Origin: Pedobacter sp. SYSU D00535
GTDB taxonomy: Bacteria > Bacteroidota > Bacteroidia > Sphingobacteriales > Sphingobacteriaceae
Reading direction: 5' to 3'
Assembly: GCF_017355855.1 (NCBI RefSeq)
Contig: NZ_JAFEWD010000001.1
Location: 620,001-684,000 of the forward strand
DNA: 64,000 nt
The notes under the pieces were generated by a model that searched no databases, was not told where the DNA came from, and worked only from the letters and a program-made list of their open reading frames with translations. This document shows, one piece after another, positions 44,177-51,980 of the stretch (positions are counted from its first letter, which is position 1; each line of letters opens with the position of its first letter). The position numbers and the translations under genes are program-made.

Positions 44177-46024
44177 CTAGTAAGCTGATGTTTTAAATGA
44201 CTTGATATAGTAGACAGCCTCAGGAACCGGAGTACCTGGGTTTTCTAAATCATAACTTTGGTCTGTAGGAGTATCGGCATCCGGAAAACGACGAACTTCG
44301 CCGGTTCTGAACACTACCCGTTCAAAGGAAGGCACCTGGGCGAACTGGATTTTAGCACCTCGGCTTTGTCCGTTCACCAAAATATTATAAATACGCTTGT
44401 CGCGATCCAACTCAATACGAACAGTGTAGGGCTTACCAGCTTCGTACTTCATAATACCCGAATTACGGTAGCCTACCTTGGCCAGGAACATCCCCTGATC
44501 ATCAAAAATCAGACGGGAAGCGGCAGATCCCTTCGCATCAGTAAATTCTACGTGCAGCGTTCCTTTGTCGCTTTGCGCCGGAATCACTGTGAACTCTACC
44601 GCGACTTTTTTGGACGCAGGTATAACCCGCTCAGCCTTTGCGTAATCGTAGCGGTCTTTATCACGAAGTACCAGGGCATTAGCACCATCAGGAGCTTTAT
44701 CCACAGATACGGATGCCCACATCGGACTGTAAATATTCCACAGCTTCAAATCAGATAACTTGGTAAACTGACTGAAATTTTCATTAGCATGAGAAGTAAC
44801 TTTAGAGGTGATTGGAACAGGAACAGCAGCCACCCACATATCCTCCTTGTTCATGCTGTAAGTAAGCCACATCTTCCCGTCAGGAGGATTGCCGTTTCCT
44901 TCCAAAATCCCACGAATGTATTGAGGTCCGTAAGACTTATAGTTTCCGCCATAGCGCATTGGAGAAATCTCACCGTTAACAAGCAATAAATCCTTGTACT
45001 CAAGTCCGTTATCACTTGTAGAAACAGCCAGGGGCCAACGGAACTCAGAAGGATTGTAAACGGTAGCAAAACGCCCGTCCGGAGTACGTTGTCCCCAGAT
45101 CTTAGCATTACTGTTGACAAATCCCGGCGCCCTTAACGGCTCGTACTTCCAGGATTTTCCACCATTGTTGCTGATAGAAGTCAGGGCATGTTTCCATAAA
45201 CCTACTACTCTCCCATCGGGCAAATGATAATAACTAAAAGCTTTAACTTCTTTCTTTAATGGGATCAGCGGATCATTCCGGTCAGCTTCTTCTACCCATT
45301 GCTGCATCATCAGTGGATTAGCAAGTAACTCATTACAAGCAGCGATAAAGCCTTTGTCTTTGCTCTTTGTATAGAAGGGGAATTCTGATTTCTTTTGGTC
45401 CCAGGTGGAGTTGTAGCGAATAAAATAGATCGGGCCGAAGCTGCCGTCTTTCTTGATTTCGCGTACTACCCGCCCAATTCCTTTACCATCGTTCGGGTCA
45501 TCTTTTGCGTCAAGCGCAATACCATAGTAACCCAAAGCCAGCAAGCGGTCGTTTTTTGCAACAAAGAAACCCATGCGCTGGTGCATGATGGAATACAGAT
45601 CTTTTGCTACACCCGGATGTCCTTCTTTTTTCCAGCCGTCGGGTACTTTGTAAGGAGGGAAAATAACTACCGGTTTCGACCAGTTATAGCCATCTTTAGA
45701 AGTGTGCATAACCGTCTGACTTGGCGGAATATGCTCGCCAACAGGATCACTCAGGTATTCAAGGAAAAAAGTGTTATTCCAATACGCCAGCATGGGCGCG
45801 TGGTTGTAAGTCCAGTTGAAGCCATCGGCCAACTCCGGGTGCTCCCGGTTTGCCCGAAACATTTGGATGTTATGAACACCAACTGCCGGCGCTAGCTGCC
45901 CGTGATGGTAGTCTACATTTGAAAGTGTGCTTCCTGTATAACGAATGGTGTCCTGCGCCTGAAGGTTCGAAAACCCTAAAGCAGCAAGAGCTGTGAAACT
46001 TATTGTATTCCTTAAATTCATCAT
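44177..46024 (-). CDS. secreted beta-propeller protein with C-terminal beta-sandwich, unassigned CAZyme candidate
   Basis: A 615-residue protein with a signal peptide (SFTALAALGFSNLQAQ). Residues ~30-410 contain sialidase-like propeller strands (VMHTSKDGYNWSKPVVIFPP, SISNNGGKSWKYEPL, STSDNGLEYKDLLL) and several aromatic and His-rich loops (NYHHGQ-like DYHHGQLAPAVGVHN, FNWTYNHAPMLAYWNN). Residues ~430-615 look like a laminin-G / jelly-roll beta-sandwich. I cannot place it in a CAZy family. Its place between a GH43 and an esterase gene, with one-base overlaps on both sides, makes a glycan-degrading role (glycosidase or lyase) likely. PL25- and PL27-type or GH145-type propeller enzymes are options but unproven. 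Confidence 0.6.
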   Translation of the reverse strand: MMNLRNTISFTALAALGFSNLQAQDTIRYTGSTLSNVDYHHGQLAPAVGVHNIQMFRANREHPELADGFNWTYNHAPMLAYWNNTFFLEYLSDPVGEHIPPSQTVMHTSKDGYNWSKPVVIFPPYKVPDGWKKEGHPGVAKDLYSIMHQRMGFFVAKNDRLLALGYYGIALDAKDDPNDGKGIGRVVREIKKDGSFGPIYFIRYNSTWDQKKSEFPFYTKSKDKGFIAACNELLANPLMMQQWVEEADRNDPLIPLKKEVKAFSYYHLPDGRVVGLWKHALTSISNNGGKSWKYEPLRAPGFVNSNAKIWGQRTPDGRFATVYNPSEFRWPLAVSTSDNGLEYKDLLLVNGEISPMRYGGNYKSYGPQYIRGILEGNGNPPDGKMWLTYSMNKEDMWVAAVPVPITSKVTSHANENFSQFTKLSDLKLWNIYSPMWASVSVDKAPDGANALVLRDKDRYDYAKAERVIPASKKVAVEFTVIPAQSDKGTLHVEFTDAKGSAASRLIFDDQGMFLAKVGYRNSGIMKYEAGKPYTVRIELDRDKRIYNILVNGQSRGAKIQFAQVPSFERVVFRTGEVRRFPDADTPTDQSYDLENPGTPVPEAVYYIKSFKTSAY

Positions 46025-46956
46025 TAGTTTTTCCTTGTAGTATCAAGGCCTGCAAATTCTTTCAGCCCCTTTAAAATTCTCTTATTTGCTTTAAATATCG
46101 TCCCATGCTTATGTCCTTCCGGTACGTTTGTCTCGGCAGAAGCATCTTTAAATGTTTTAAAATCGGTGGTTTTTACGCTGCCATACTTCTTATCGCGATA
46201 AGAATCAAAATAAATCAGATACTCATCTCCCACTTTAGCAACGGTTGGTCCCTCTGTGAAATTACCTGTGAAAGGCTCCGAAACATTGGTAAAAGGACCT
46301 AGTGCTGTTGGACCGAAAGCCACTTTGATGTTCCGCATAGGTCTGGTATTATCTTTTAGCACAAGCACGAAATCATCCGCCTTTCGCCTTACAATCACTG
46401 CATCAATTACGCTGAAGCCAGGATCAATAAAAAGCTTTGTAGGACTAAATGATTTAAAATCTTTCGTGGTAGTGTAATACATCCGGTGGTTATTGTCTTC
46501 ATCCTCCAGTTTCTTTGGAAAGCGGAACGGTATTGTAGATGCCCAGATAATGACGAATTGCTTATTGTCCTGGTCATAAAACAACTCCGGCGCCCACACA
46601 TTAACCGTTGTTGACTCATGCTCCATTACTGGGATAAACTTCTGCTCCGACCAGTTCACAAGATCTTTGGAAGACGCGTAGCCGAAGCCTTTATCGCCCT
46701 TCCAGCTGCTGGTCCATACCAGATGGAAGGTACCATCGGGGCCTTTTACAATCGAAGGATCACGCATTACTTTCTGCTGACCTATTTCCGGCTTCAGAAA
46801 CACCTTGTCCAAATCGTTCCACTTGTAGCCATCGTGGCTGTAAAGAAAACGAAGTCCCTGATCGGCCGGCTCATGGAAAGAGCTGAAGATGTAAACTTCT
46901 TTCGAGCAGGAACCGAGTATGATGATCAATGTCAGAAGACCTATTAGTCTTTTCAT
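46024..46956 (-). CDS. GH43-family glycosidase, lipoprotein
   Basis: A 310-residue five-bladed propeller enzyme with a lipobox (LLTLIIILGSC, C17), so it is anchored in a membrane. Family features: an acidic first blade (MRDPSIVKGPDGTFHLVWTS), WAPELFYDQDNKQFVIIWAS, an Asp in SVIDAVIVRRKADDF and the final Glu in FTEGPTVAKVGDEYLIYFDS. GH43 enzymes cleave arabinose or xylose and in some subfamilies galactan. The exact sugar is not readable. Gene end overlaps the propeller gene by one base. Upstream, a 91-bp gap with a 15-bp hairpin separates it from the GH140-type gene. Confidence 0.78.
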   Translation of the reverse strand: MKRLIGLLTLIIILGSCSKEVYIFSSFHEPADQGLRFLYSHDGYKWNDLDKVFLKPEIGQQKVMRDPSIVKGPDGTFHLVWTSSWKGDKGFGYASSKDLVNWSEQKFIPVMEHESTTVNVWAPELFYDQDNKQFVIIWASTIPFRFPKKLEDEDNNHRMYYTTTKDFKSFSPTKLFIDPGFSVIDAVIVRRKADDFVLVLKDNTRPMRNIKVAFGPTALGPFTNVSEPFTGNFTEGPTVAKVGDEYLIYFDSYRDKKYGSVKTTDFKTFKDASAETNVPEGHKHGTIFKANKRILKGLKEFAGLDTTRKN

Positions 46957-46990
46957 TATCTAAATTTTAGAATTAATTCTGTTAATGCCT

Positions 46991-47023
46991 AACGCAGACA
47001 GGGTTCGAAACCCTGTCTGCGTT
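46991..47023. repeat. 15-bp perfect intergenic hairpin
   Basis: AACGCAGACAGGGTT / AACCCTGTCTGCGTT with a CGA loop. It lies between the GH140-type gene and GH43. No U-run follows on either strand, so it is more likely an RNA-stability or processing element, or a dispersed palindrome, than a terminator. Confidence 0.7.
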
Positions 47024-47047
47024 ATTTCTCGCAAACTTAGTTGCAAA

Positions 47048-48469
47048 CTATTTTGAATCCAGGATCAACACCCAATCATTCCCGTCTTTTACTTCTCCCG
47101 GTGGATTAAACTCCTGAGTGCCTTTATTATCAAACTCGCCGATCTCTGTTGTCTTTCCATCGCGTGGATTGAACCAGGAAGCTTTCACCTTTTCGCCCTC
47201 GATCTTACCCATTGCCACCGGAATGTTTCTTCCATTATAGGCGTAGATAAATGCATAATTCTTTCCGCGGGTTGCTAAAAGGCGATTGTACTTCTCCCCG
47301 TTCTGACCGGCAATCAGCGACTGATCCGGAACGCGTTCGAAGAATGGACGGGAAAGCATCAGATTTTTCAGATGGATCATCTGACCTGCACCTGGTGCAT
47401 GAATAGCCGAGCTCCAGAGCTCCTTAGATCCGTAGGCACTTCCTTTATCGTAAGCGCTGTGCATTTGCATCACCGAGTTTTGGCCGTAAGTATACCCGAA
47501 AGCACCGGAGAATACAGACCAGTAGCCGTATCTTCTCACATCGTAGTCCTTCCAGCGTATCTCTGTAGTATCATGTAATCCATGAGGAATTCCTTCATAA
47601 GATGGTTCACCATCAATGGTAGGTTTTACCGGACTGAGTGCCCAGTCGTACTCCATAAATTTCCAGTTATCCTCTCCGAAATGGCGCTTTTCGTTGGCTG
47701 AAGTATCCTGATCGTATCGACGGTGACCCGACTGCACCATGTTGAAATCCAGCCATTTTTCGTTATGGAACCACTCAGAAGAAGCGGTTCTTCCACGTGG
47801 GTGGAACGTCATCAAGTGGGCCGTATCTATTTGTTTGATGGTTGTTCCTAAAGTTTTCCAAACATCCAGCGAATCACTTCCCTTAATATCACCCCCATTT
47901 AGCCAGATGATGTTCTTCCTGTCTTTATATCGCTTGGCTAAAAATTCACCGTAAACCTTAGCTTGTTGCTGGGTTACTTTCCCTTCTTTTACGTTTGTTC
48001 CCCAAACAGGAACCATCGCCATGTAAATTCCCTTCTCGCCAGCTTTGTCAACAATGTAATCTACATGATCCCAGAAATCGTACTGAACTGAGTCAGTAGC
48101 AGCATTTCCCTGCGTGGTATCAGGCCGGGCAATATCTGCATCCACCAAAGCTGAATCCCCATAAACGTTAACGGCTGGGACGGTATGTAAAACCATTACC
48201 TGAACAACATTAAAACCTTTCTTCTTTCTGTCCTCCAGATAAGTGTCAGCTTCTTCTCTCTTTAGCTTGTTGAACAATAACCAGCCTGTATCGCCTAACC
48301 AGAAAAATGGCTCCCCATCCTCTGTGGTAATATAGCGGCCATTCTCCGAAATCTGAAGCGCAGAAAGTCCGGTAGATGTAGATTCTTTAGTTGCAGTGCA
48401 ACCGGCGTATGCCAGCGCAGCACAAGCCAGGATATAAAGAGATTTACGCATTGATATATGTTGTTTCAT
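47048..48469 (-). CDS. GH140-type apiosidase candidate (DUF4038), lipoprotein
   Basis: A 473-residue TIM-barrel protein with a lipobox (ALAYAGC, C24). It matches the DUF4038 family, the basis of GH140, whose founding member is an RG-II apiosidase. Motifs are the N-terminal EPFFWLGDTGWLLFNKL, IIWLNGGDIKG (Asp194) and TIDGEPSYEGIPHG (Glu288). The spacing of about 94 residues between these acids is close to that of the catalytic pair described for the founding enzyme, as I recall it. The C-terminus is a small beta domain. The ATG at 48469 overlaps the stop of the beta-helix gene by one base, supporting cotranslation. It points to pectin RG-II side chain A or B, or apiogalacturonan, as the target. 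Confidence 0.78.
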   Translation of the reverse strand: MKQHISMRKSLYILACAALAYAGCTATKESTSTGLSALQISENGRYITTEDGEPFFWLGDTGWLLFNKLKREEADTYLEDRKKKGFNVVQVMVLHTVPAVNVYGDSALVDADIARPDTTQGNAATDSVQYDFWDHVDYIVDKAGEKGIYMAMVPVWGTNVKEGKVTQQQAKVYGEFLAKRYKDRKNIIWLNGGDIKGSDSLDVWKTLGTTIKQIDTAHLMTFHPRGRTASSEWFHNEKWLDFNMVQSGHRRYDQDTSANEKRHFGEDNWKFMEYDWALSPVKPTIDGEPSYEGIPHGLHDTTEIRWKDYDVRRYGYWSVFSGAFGYTYGQNSVMQMHSAYDKGSAYGSKELWSSAIHAPGAGQMIHLKNLMLSRPFFERVPDQSLIAGQNGEKYNRLLATRGKNYAFIYAYNGRNIPVAMGKIEGEKVKASWFNPRDGKTTEIGEFDNKGTQEFNPPGEVKDGNDWVLILDSK

Positions 48470-51400
48470 TATTTTTTCGTGATCCAAATTAACTCAGGTC
48501 CTGAAGATTGTTTAGCAACTTCAACCGTAGCACCTGTTTTCAAAGTTTCTGCTTTCGACCTGCTTTTTCCTGTTTTAGGATCCAGTCGCTGTACCTTCGC
48601 CGACTCACCAAATCCAGTCAGGTTCAACTTCAGAGGAGCATCCGACTCGTTGTAAACCAAATAACCTTTCTCCGGAGAATACAAAGCGAACTGGTTAGCC
48701 GGTTTTCCTGGCAGTTCGTACACCTTCATCCCGGAAACGGCAGCAAGAAACTCTTTATCAAAGGACACATTGGCCATAGAACCGCCAGCAAGAAATGCAG
48801 CTAACCCATAGGAGTCATAGTTATCGGCGGTGTACATCACTGCCTTTTCGGGAAATTTCTGGCGATATTCGCTTACAGCACGATACACTTGGTCAAACGA
48901 AGTTTTTTTAGGACCCAGTAACCGGGCGTGCTGACGGGGAGCAAGATTTAAACCTCCTTTTGGTTCGTAAGCTGTTCCGTTAGCCTGATAATGCCAGTAT
49001 TTTATATCGATGATATCTACTGCCGCGGCTCTTGCAGGATCAGCAAGGATAGCATCCTGAACGTCTTTGGTAGTACTCAAGGCCACCAAAGCGTTTTTTC
49101 CTTTCTCTTTCTCCCATTCCTTGATGACATCTAACCAGAACTGTACAAAATGCAGAGGTCCTGTGTATTCTGCACTAATAGATTGGATGACTCCTGAGTT
49201 GCCGGCGAAATTATCAAGGCATTTTCTGATGTAGGCACGATGCAAGTCGCGATAAGCAGGATCATCTAAATTATAAAAGTTCTCGGCGTAGAAAATACGC
49301 TTGTCTCCGGCATAATTAACCGGTTCCGGAAACGGAGTGTTGTTGATATTATTAGCGGGACGCCAAGGAAAATCGGAATAATGAGCACCTGCTTCAATTA
49401 TGTTGTGTTGAAAATAATTCTGATGGATCAGCATCAGGCCTTTCTGGTCGGCGAGGTCGGCGAACTGTTTTAAACGATTCCAGTACCACTTGTTGTACTT
49501 CGTTAAATCGTATTTGCTTAAACCATCCCAGGCAGTACCCTGACCGCTTCTTGCAAAAGGCAGCTCGTAAAACGGAGGCCACACTTCACCATCCATCCGG
49601 CGCACCCTTTCGTGATCATCGCGGCGACGTTCGTACCATAATCCATAATTATGATCAAGAGCGACAATATTGTTGGAGAGCATGTTATTGCTTACACTGT
49701 CCAAATCATCAGTTAAACCTCGTCCGGTTTTGCCCGGAACAAAACGAGTAACGTGAGATTTTGCCTTCGTGGCGAAATAAGGGCGTGCCGACCCCGACCA
49801 CCATGGAACTTCCTGTTTACGGCCTGTCACAATTTGATCGCCCCGCACGATCCATCCATTTTTTACCGCCATCGCTGGTGCAAGCGATGCTGGTTTAATT
49901 TCTTTAACGCCTATCCGATCGATCGTTTTAACACCTCTCGCCTCGGTAGGGATTGGGTTCCTTGAAGACGCAAGGTCAATAAAGTCGATAAGCAATGCTG
50001 GTGGCTTTGCTGCCTCTTTGGTGAGCGCCATTGCGACTTCAACTTTGGGACTGGTCGATGCCTCTGGCCCAACGGGAAGGAGCACTTCCCTTGATTCCGC
50101 CTGTTGACCCAGGCGTTGCTTCAATTGGGCGTAGTAGAAGCTTCTGGGCTGCACATGTTCATTAGACATATCCCAAAAGCCGTTCCCGGCAAACTGCGCC
50201 CAGTTGCCGATCGCCCAGTTTTGGGCTGTTGGCGGGGCGTAATTATCTATCCGTGCAGCCGCACACTGCCAGATCATACTATTCGCTGCAGTCCAGCCCG
50301 CTCCCTGTGCGTCCTGATTTCTGTTGAGCAGACTAAGCGCGTTACCATCAATATTTACGATGTCAAACAAAACACCGGAGGCCCAGCTGTCGATAGTACC
50401 GCTGAAGCTAAAGGGCAAATGAGATTCACACTGAACGAAGGCATTCGGACCGGCAGCAGTGAAGCCAACCGCAAAGTCGTGGTATCCGAATTCGGAATAT
50501 AGTCGCTGGAAAAGAGTTTGTTGTCCGGAAGTTAAAAAGGTATAACGACGCTGACCAGCAATTTCAGAAATTGGTGCCAATGACTTACAGTCTTCCACTG
50601 TAACTCGTCTCGCTGTCTCCAAGACGTTGACAGCCGATCCCGCAAAGTGCTTGAATACCACCTGACGCACCCAGGCGTCTTGCACGTTTTCCAACACAAC
50701 CGCCATCCACCGGTGGTCTTCATCTTTTGAATTAGACTTATCGTATGATGACTGAAGCTGAATATTTTCTACTCCTACATTAGCAATCCTACCGTTCCAG
50801 GCATAAGGAACAATGGTACCCGCGCCAAAGCGAGCATCCAAAGCGGTAGTGACAGGCGCATCGATGGTTATTTCGGTCCCGTTGATAGATACAATCTTGC
50901 GGTCCCATGTAAGATCGCGAGTTCCCGGCTTCCAGCCTAATGCTGAAATACCACCACCAAACTCGTTAGCTCCAAGCACATCAATCCATTCTTTAGTGGA
51001 GGGACGTATTACCTGGATCATGTCGCCGGCTTTCAAACCAGCAGTTGACGCTACCCGAAACTTCATAGCGTTAACAGGAACATAACTATCTGTAATCTTG
51101 ATCGCTTGTTTACCGCTCAGGTTATTGATCCCTTTGACAGAAATGAGTGTTTGGCGATCGTCGCCGGCACCAAGAAGGATCGTTCCTGCATCCTGCATTC
51201 CGCTGCCGCGAAGCACTACTCCAGAAGCTTTGATAACAAGTCCGCCATTAACCTGATAGGTTCCTTTCTCCAGCAACACAGCTCCTCTGAATCCGTCCTT
51301 TCCGACGGGAAGAGAAGCAACGTAATCAAGCGCCGACTGAATTCTTGCCGTAGCATCTCCCGCCTTTACAGGAACTGTCACCTTAACCGCGACATTAGGA

Positions 51401-51630
51401 ATAGCACTTTCTCCAGCTTTATAGCCGGCATATGAATAATCAGGGATTCGATTTCCAAGAGAATCAGGATTATAGGAAAGACTTCCTTTTGGACCGATCG
51501 TAATAGGAGCTACAGGTTTTTCAGGCTGTTTCTTCTGCGCAAAAACAGTAGAAGTGACTGCTAAAAAAATAAAGGTCTTTAATCCAAGTCCCTTTACCAA
51601 GTCCTTTAATTCAATATCTAAGTGTTTCAA
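48469..51630 (-). CDS. giant secreted fusion: pectate-lyase-like beta-helix plus TIM-barrel-like glycosidase domain
   Basis: A 1053-residue protein. After a signal peptide (LKTFIFLAVTSTVFAQ) residues ~60-470 form a right-handed beta-helix of the Pectate_lyase_3 type (ATARIQSALDYVASL, GVVLRGSGMQDAGTI, VTVEDCKSLAPI). Residues ~640-940 resemble a GH-type TIM barrel (WYERRRDDHERVRRMDGEVW, QNYFQHNIIEAGAHYSDFPW, ISAEYTGPLH with Glu821, DIIDIKYWHY), ending in a small beta-domain. The start codon is unclear: TTG 51630 and TTG 51600 (VKGLGLKTFIF) are both in frame, with no ATG before residue ~150. I do not know an enzyme with both domains assigned. It leads the 25-kb operon and overlaps GH140 by one base. 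Confidence 0.68.
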   Translation of the reverse strand: MKHLDIELKDLVKGLGLKTFIFLAVTSTVFAQKKQPEKPVAPITIGPKGSLSYNPDSLGNRIPDYSYAGYKAGESAIPNVAVKVTVPVKAGDATARIQSALDYVASLPVGKDGFRGAVLLEKGTYQVNGGLVIKASGVVLRGSGMQDAGTILLGAGDDRQTLISVKGINNLSGKQAIKITDSYVPVNAMKFRVASTAGLKAGDMIQVIRPSTKEWIDVLGANEFGGGISALGWKPGTRDLTWDRKIVSINGTEITIDAPVTTALDARFGAGTIVPYAWNGRIANVGVENIQLQSSYDKSNSKDEDHRWMAVVLENVQDAWVRQVVFKHFAGSAVNVLETARRVTVEDCKSLAPISEIAGQRRYTFLTSGQQTLFQRLYSEFGYHDFAVGFTAAGPNAFVQCESHLPFSFSGTIDSWASGVLFDIVNIDGNALSLLNRNQDAQGAGWTAANSMIWQCAAARIDNYAPPTAQNWAIGNWAQFAGNGFWDMSNEHVQPRSFYYAQLKQRLGQQAESREVLLPVGPEASTSPKVEVAMALTKEAAKPPALLIDFIDLASSRNPIPTEARGVKTIDRIGVKEIKPASLAPAMAVKNGWIVRGDQIVTGRKQEVPWWSGSARPYFATKAKSHVTRFVPGKTGRGLTDDLDSVSNNMLSNNIVALDHNYGLWYERRRDDHERVRRMDGEVWPPFYELPFARSGQGTAWDGLSKYDLTKYNKWYWNRLKQFADLADQKGLMLIHQNYFQHNIIEAGAHYSDFPWRPANNINNTPFPEPVNYAGDKRIFYAENFYNLDDPAYRDLHRAYIRKCLDNFAGNSGVIQSISAEYTGPLHFVQFWLDVIKEWEKEKGKNALVALSTTKDVQDAILADPARAAAVDIIDIKYWHYQANGTAYEPKGGLNLAPRQHARLLGPKKTSFDQVYRAVSEYRQKFPEKAVMYTADNYDSYGLAAFLAGGSMANVSFDKEFLAAVSGMKVYELPGKPANQFALYSPEKGYLVYNESDAPLKLNLTGFGESAKVQRLDPKTGKSRSKAETLKTGATVEVAKQSSGPELIWITKK

Positions 51631-51719
51631 AGCTAATTTTATCTATTGGTTAATCCCAGATCGGTTTCCCGATAAGCAATAGTGCGAGTTTGAAAATTTG
51701 ATTAGTTCTACGTGTCTTA

Positions 51720-51727
51720 CAAAAATA
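51720..51727 (-). promoter_or_regulatory. possible -7 promoter element (TATTTTTG) of the long CAZyme operon
   Basis: On the minus strand TATTTTTG matches TAnnTTTG and lies 90 bp before the TTG at 51630. A second match (TAGCTTTG at 51628-51635) overlaps that start; if it is used, the lower TTG at 51600 would be the start. Weak without a -33 element. Confidence 0.35.
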
Positions 51728-51904
51728 AAATTAGATGCGTCGGCCTTTCTATATCATTTTCTCCAGCTATTATACAATCTTACCAAATCCCCTAAACATC
51801 CTTAATTCCTCTCAAAATGCCCTTCCATAATAACGATAATAGTTCTGGAAGTGAGGAAACTGTCAGGCGCAACCTGCCTTTCCAGCTAATTTGTTACAAT
51901 CTCA

Positions 51905-51935
51905 TAAAAAATAAAAGGGGGATGAGCCCCCCTTT
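51905..51935 (-). terminator. intrinsic terminator after PL1 (51981)
   Basis: AAAGGGGG / CCCCCTTT with an ATGAGC loop; on the minus strand it is followed by TTTTATTTTTTATG. Confidence 0.85.
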
Positions 51936-51980
51936 ACTTGCACTAACCAAATGCAAACCAATTATTAAAATATGAGATCT

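Larger units (their letters stand above)
51631..51980. other. 350-bp intergenic region, promoter zone of the long operon
   Basis: No gene. On the minus strand it holds the terminator of the downstream PL1 gene (51905-51935) and two TAnnTTTG-like -7 elements, TATTTTTG at 51720-51727 and TAGCTTTG at 51628-51635. No matching -33 TTG is seen. Confidence 0.5.

Noticed and set aside
46991-47023. Intrinsic terminator at the 15-bp hairpin
   Set aside because: No U-run follows on either strand.
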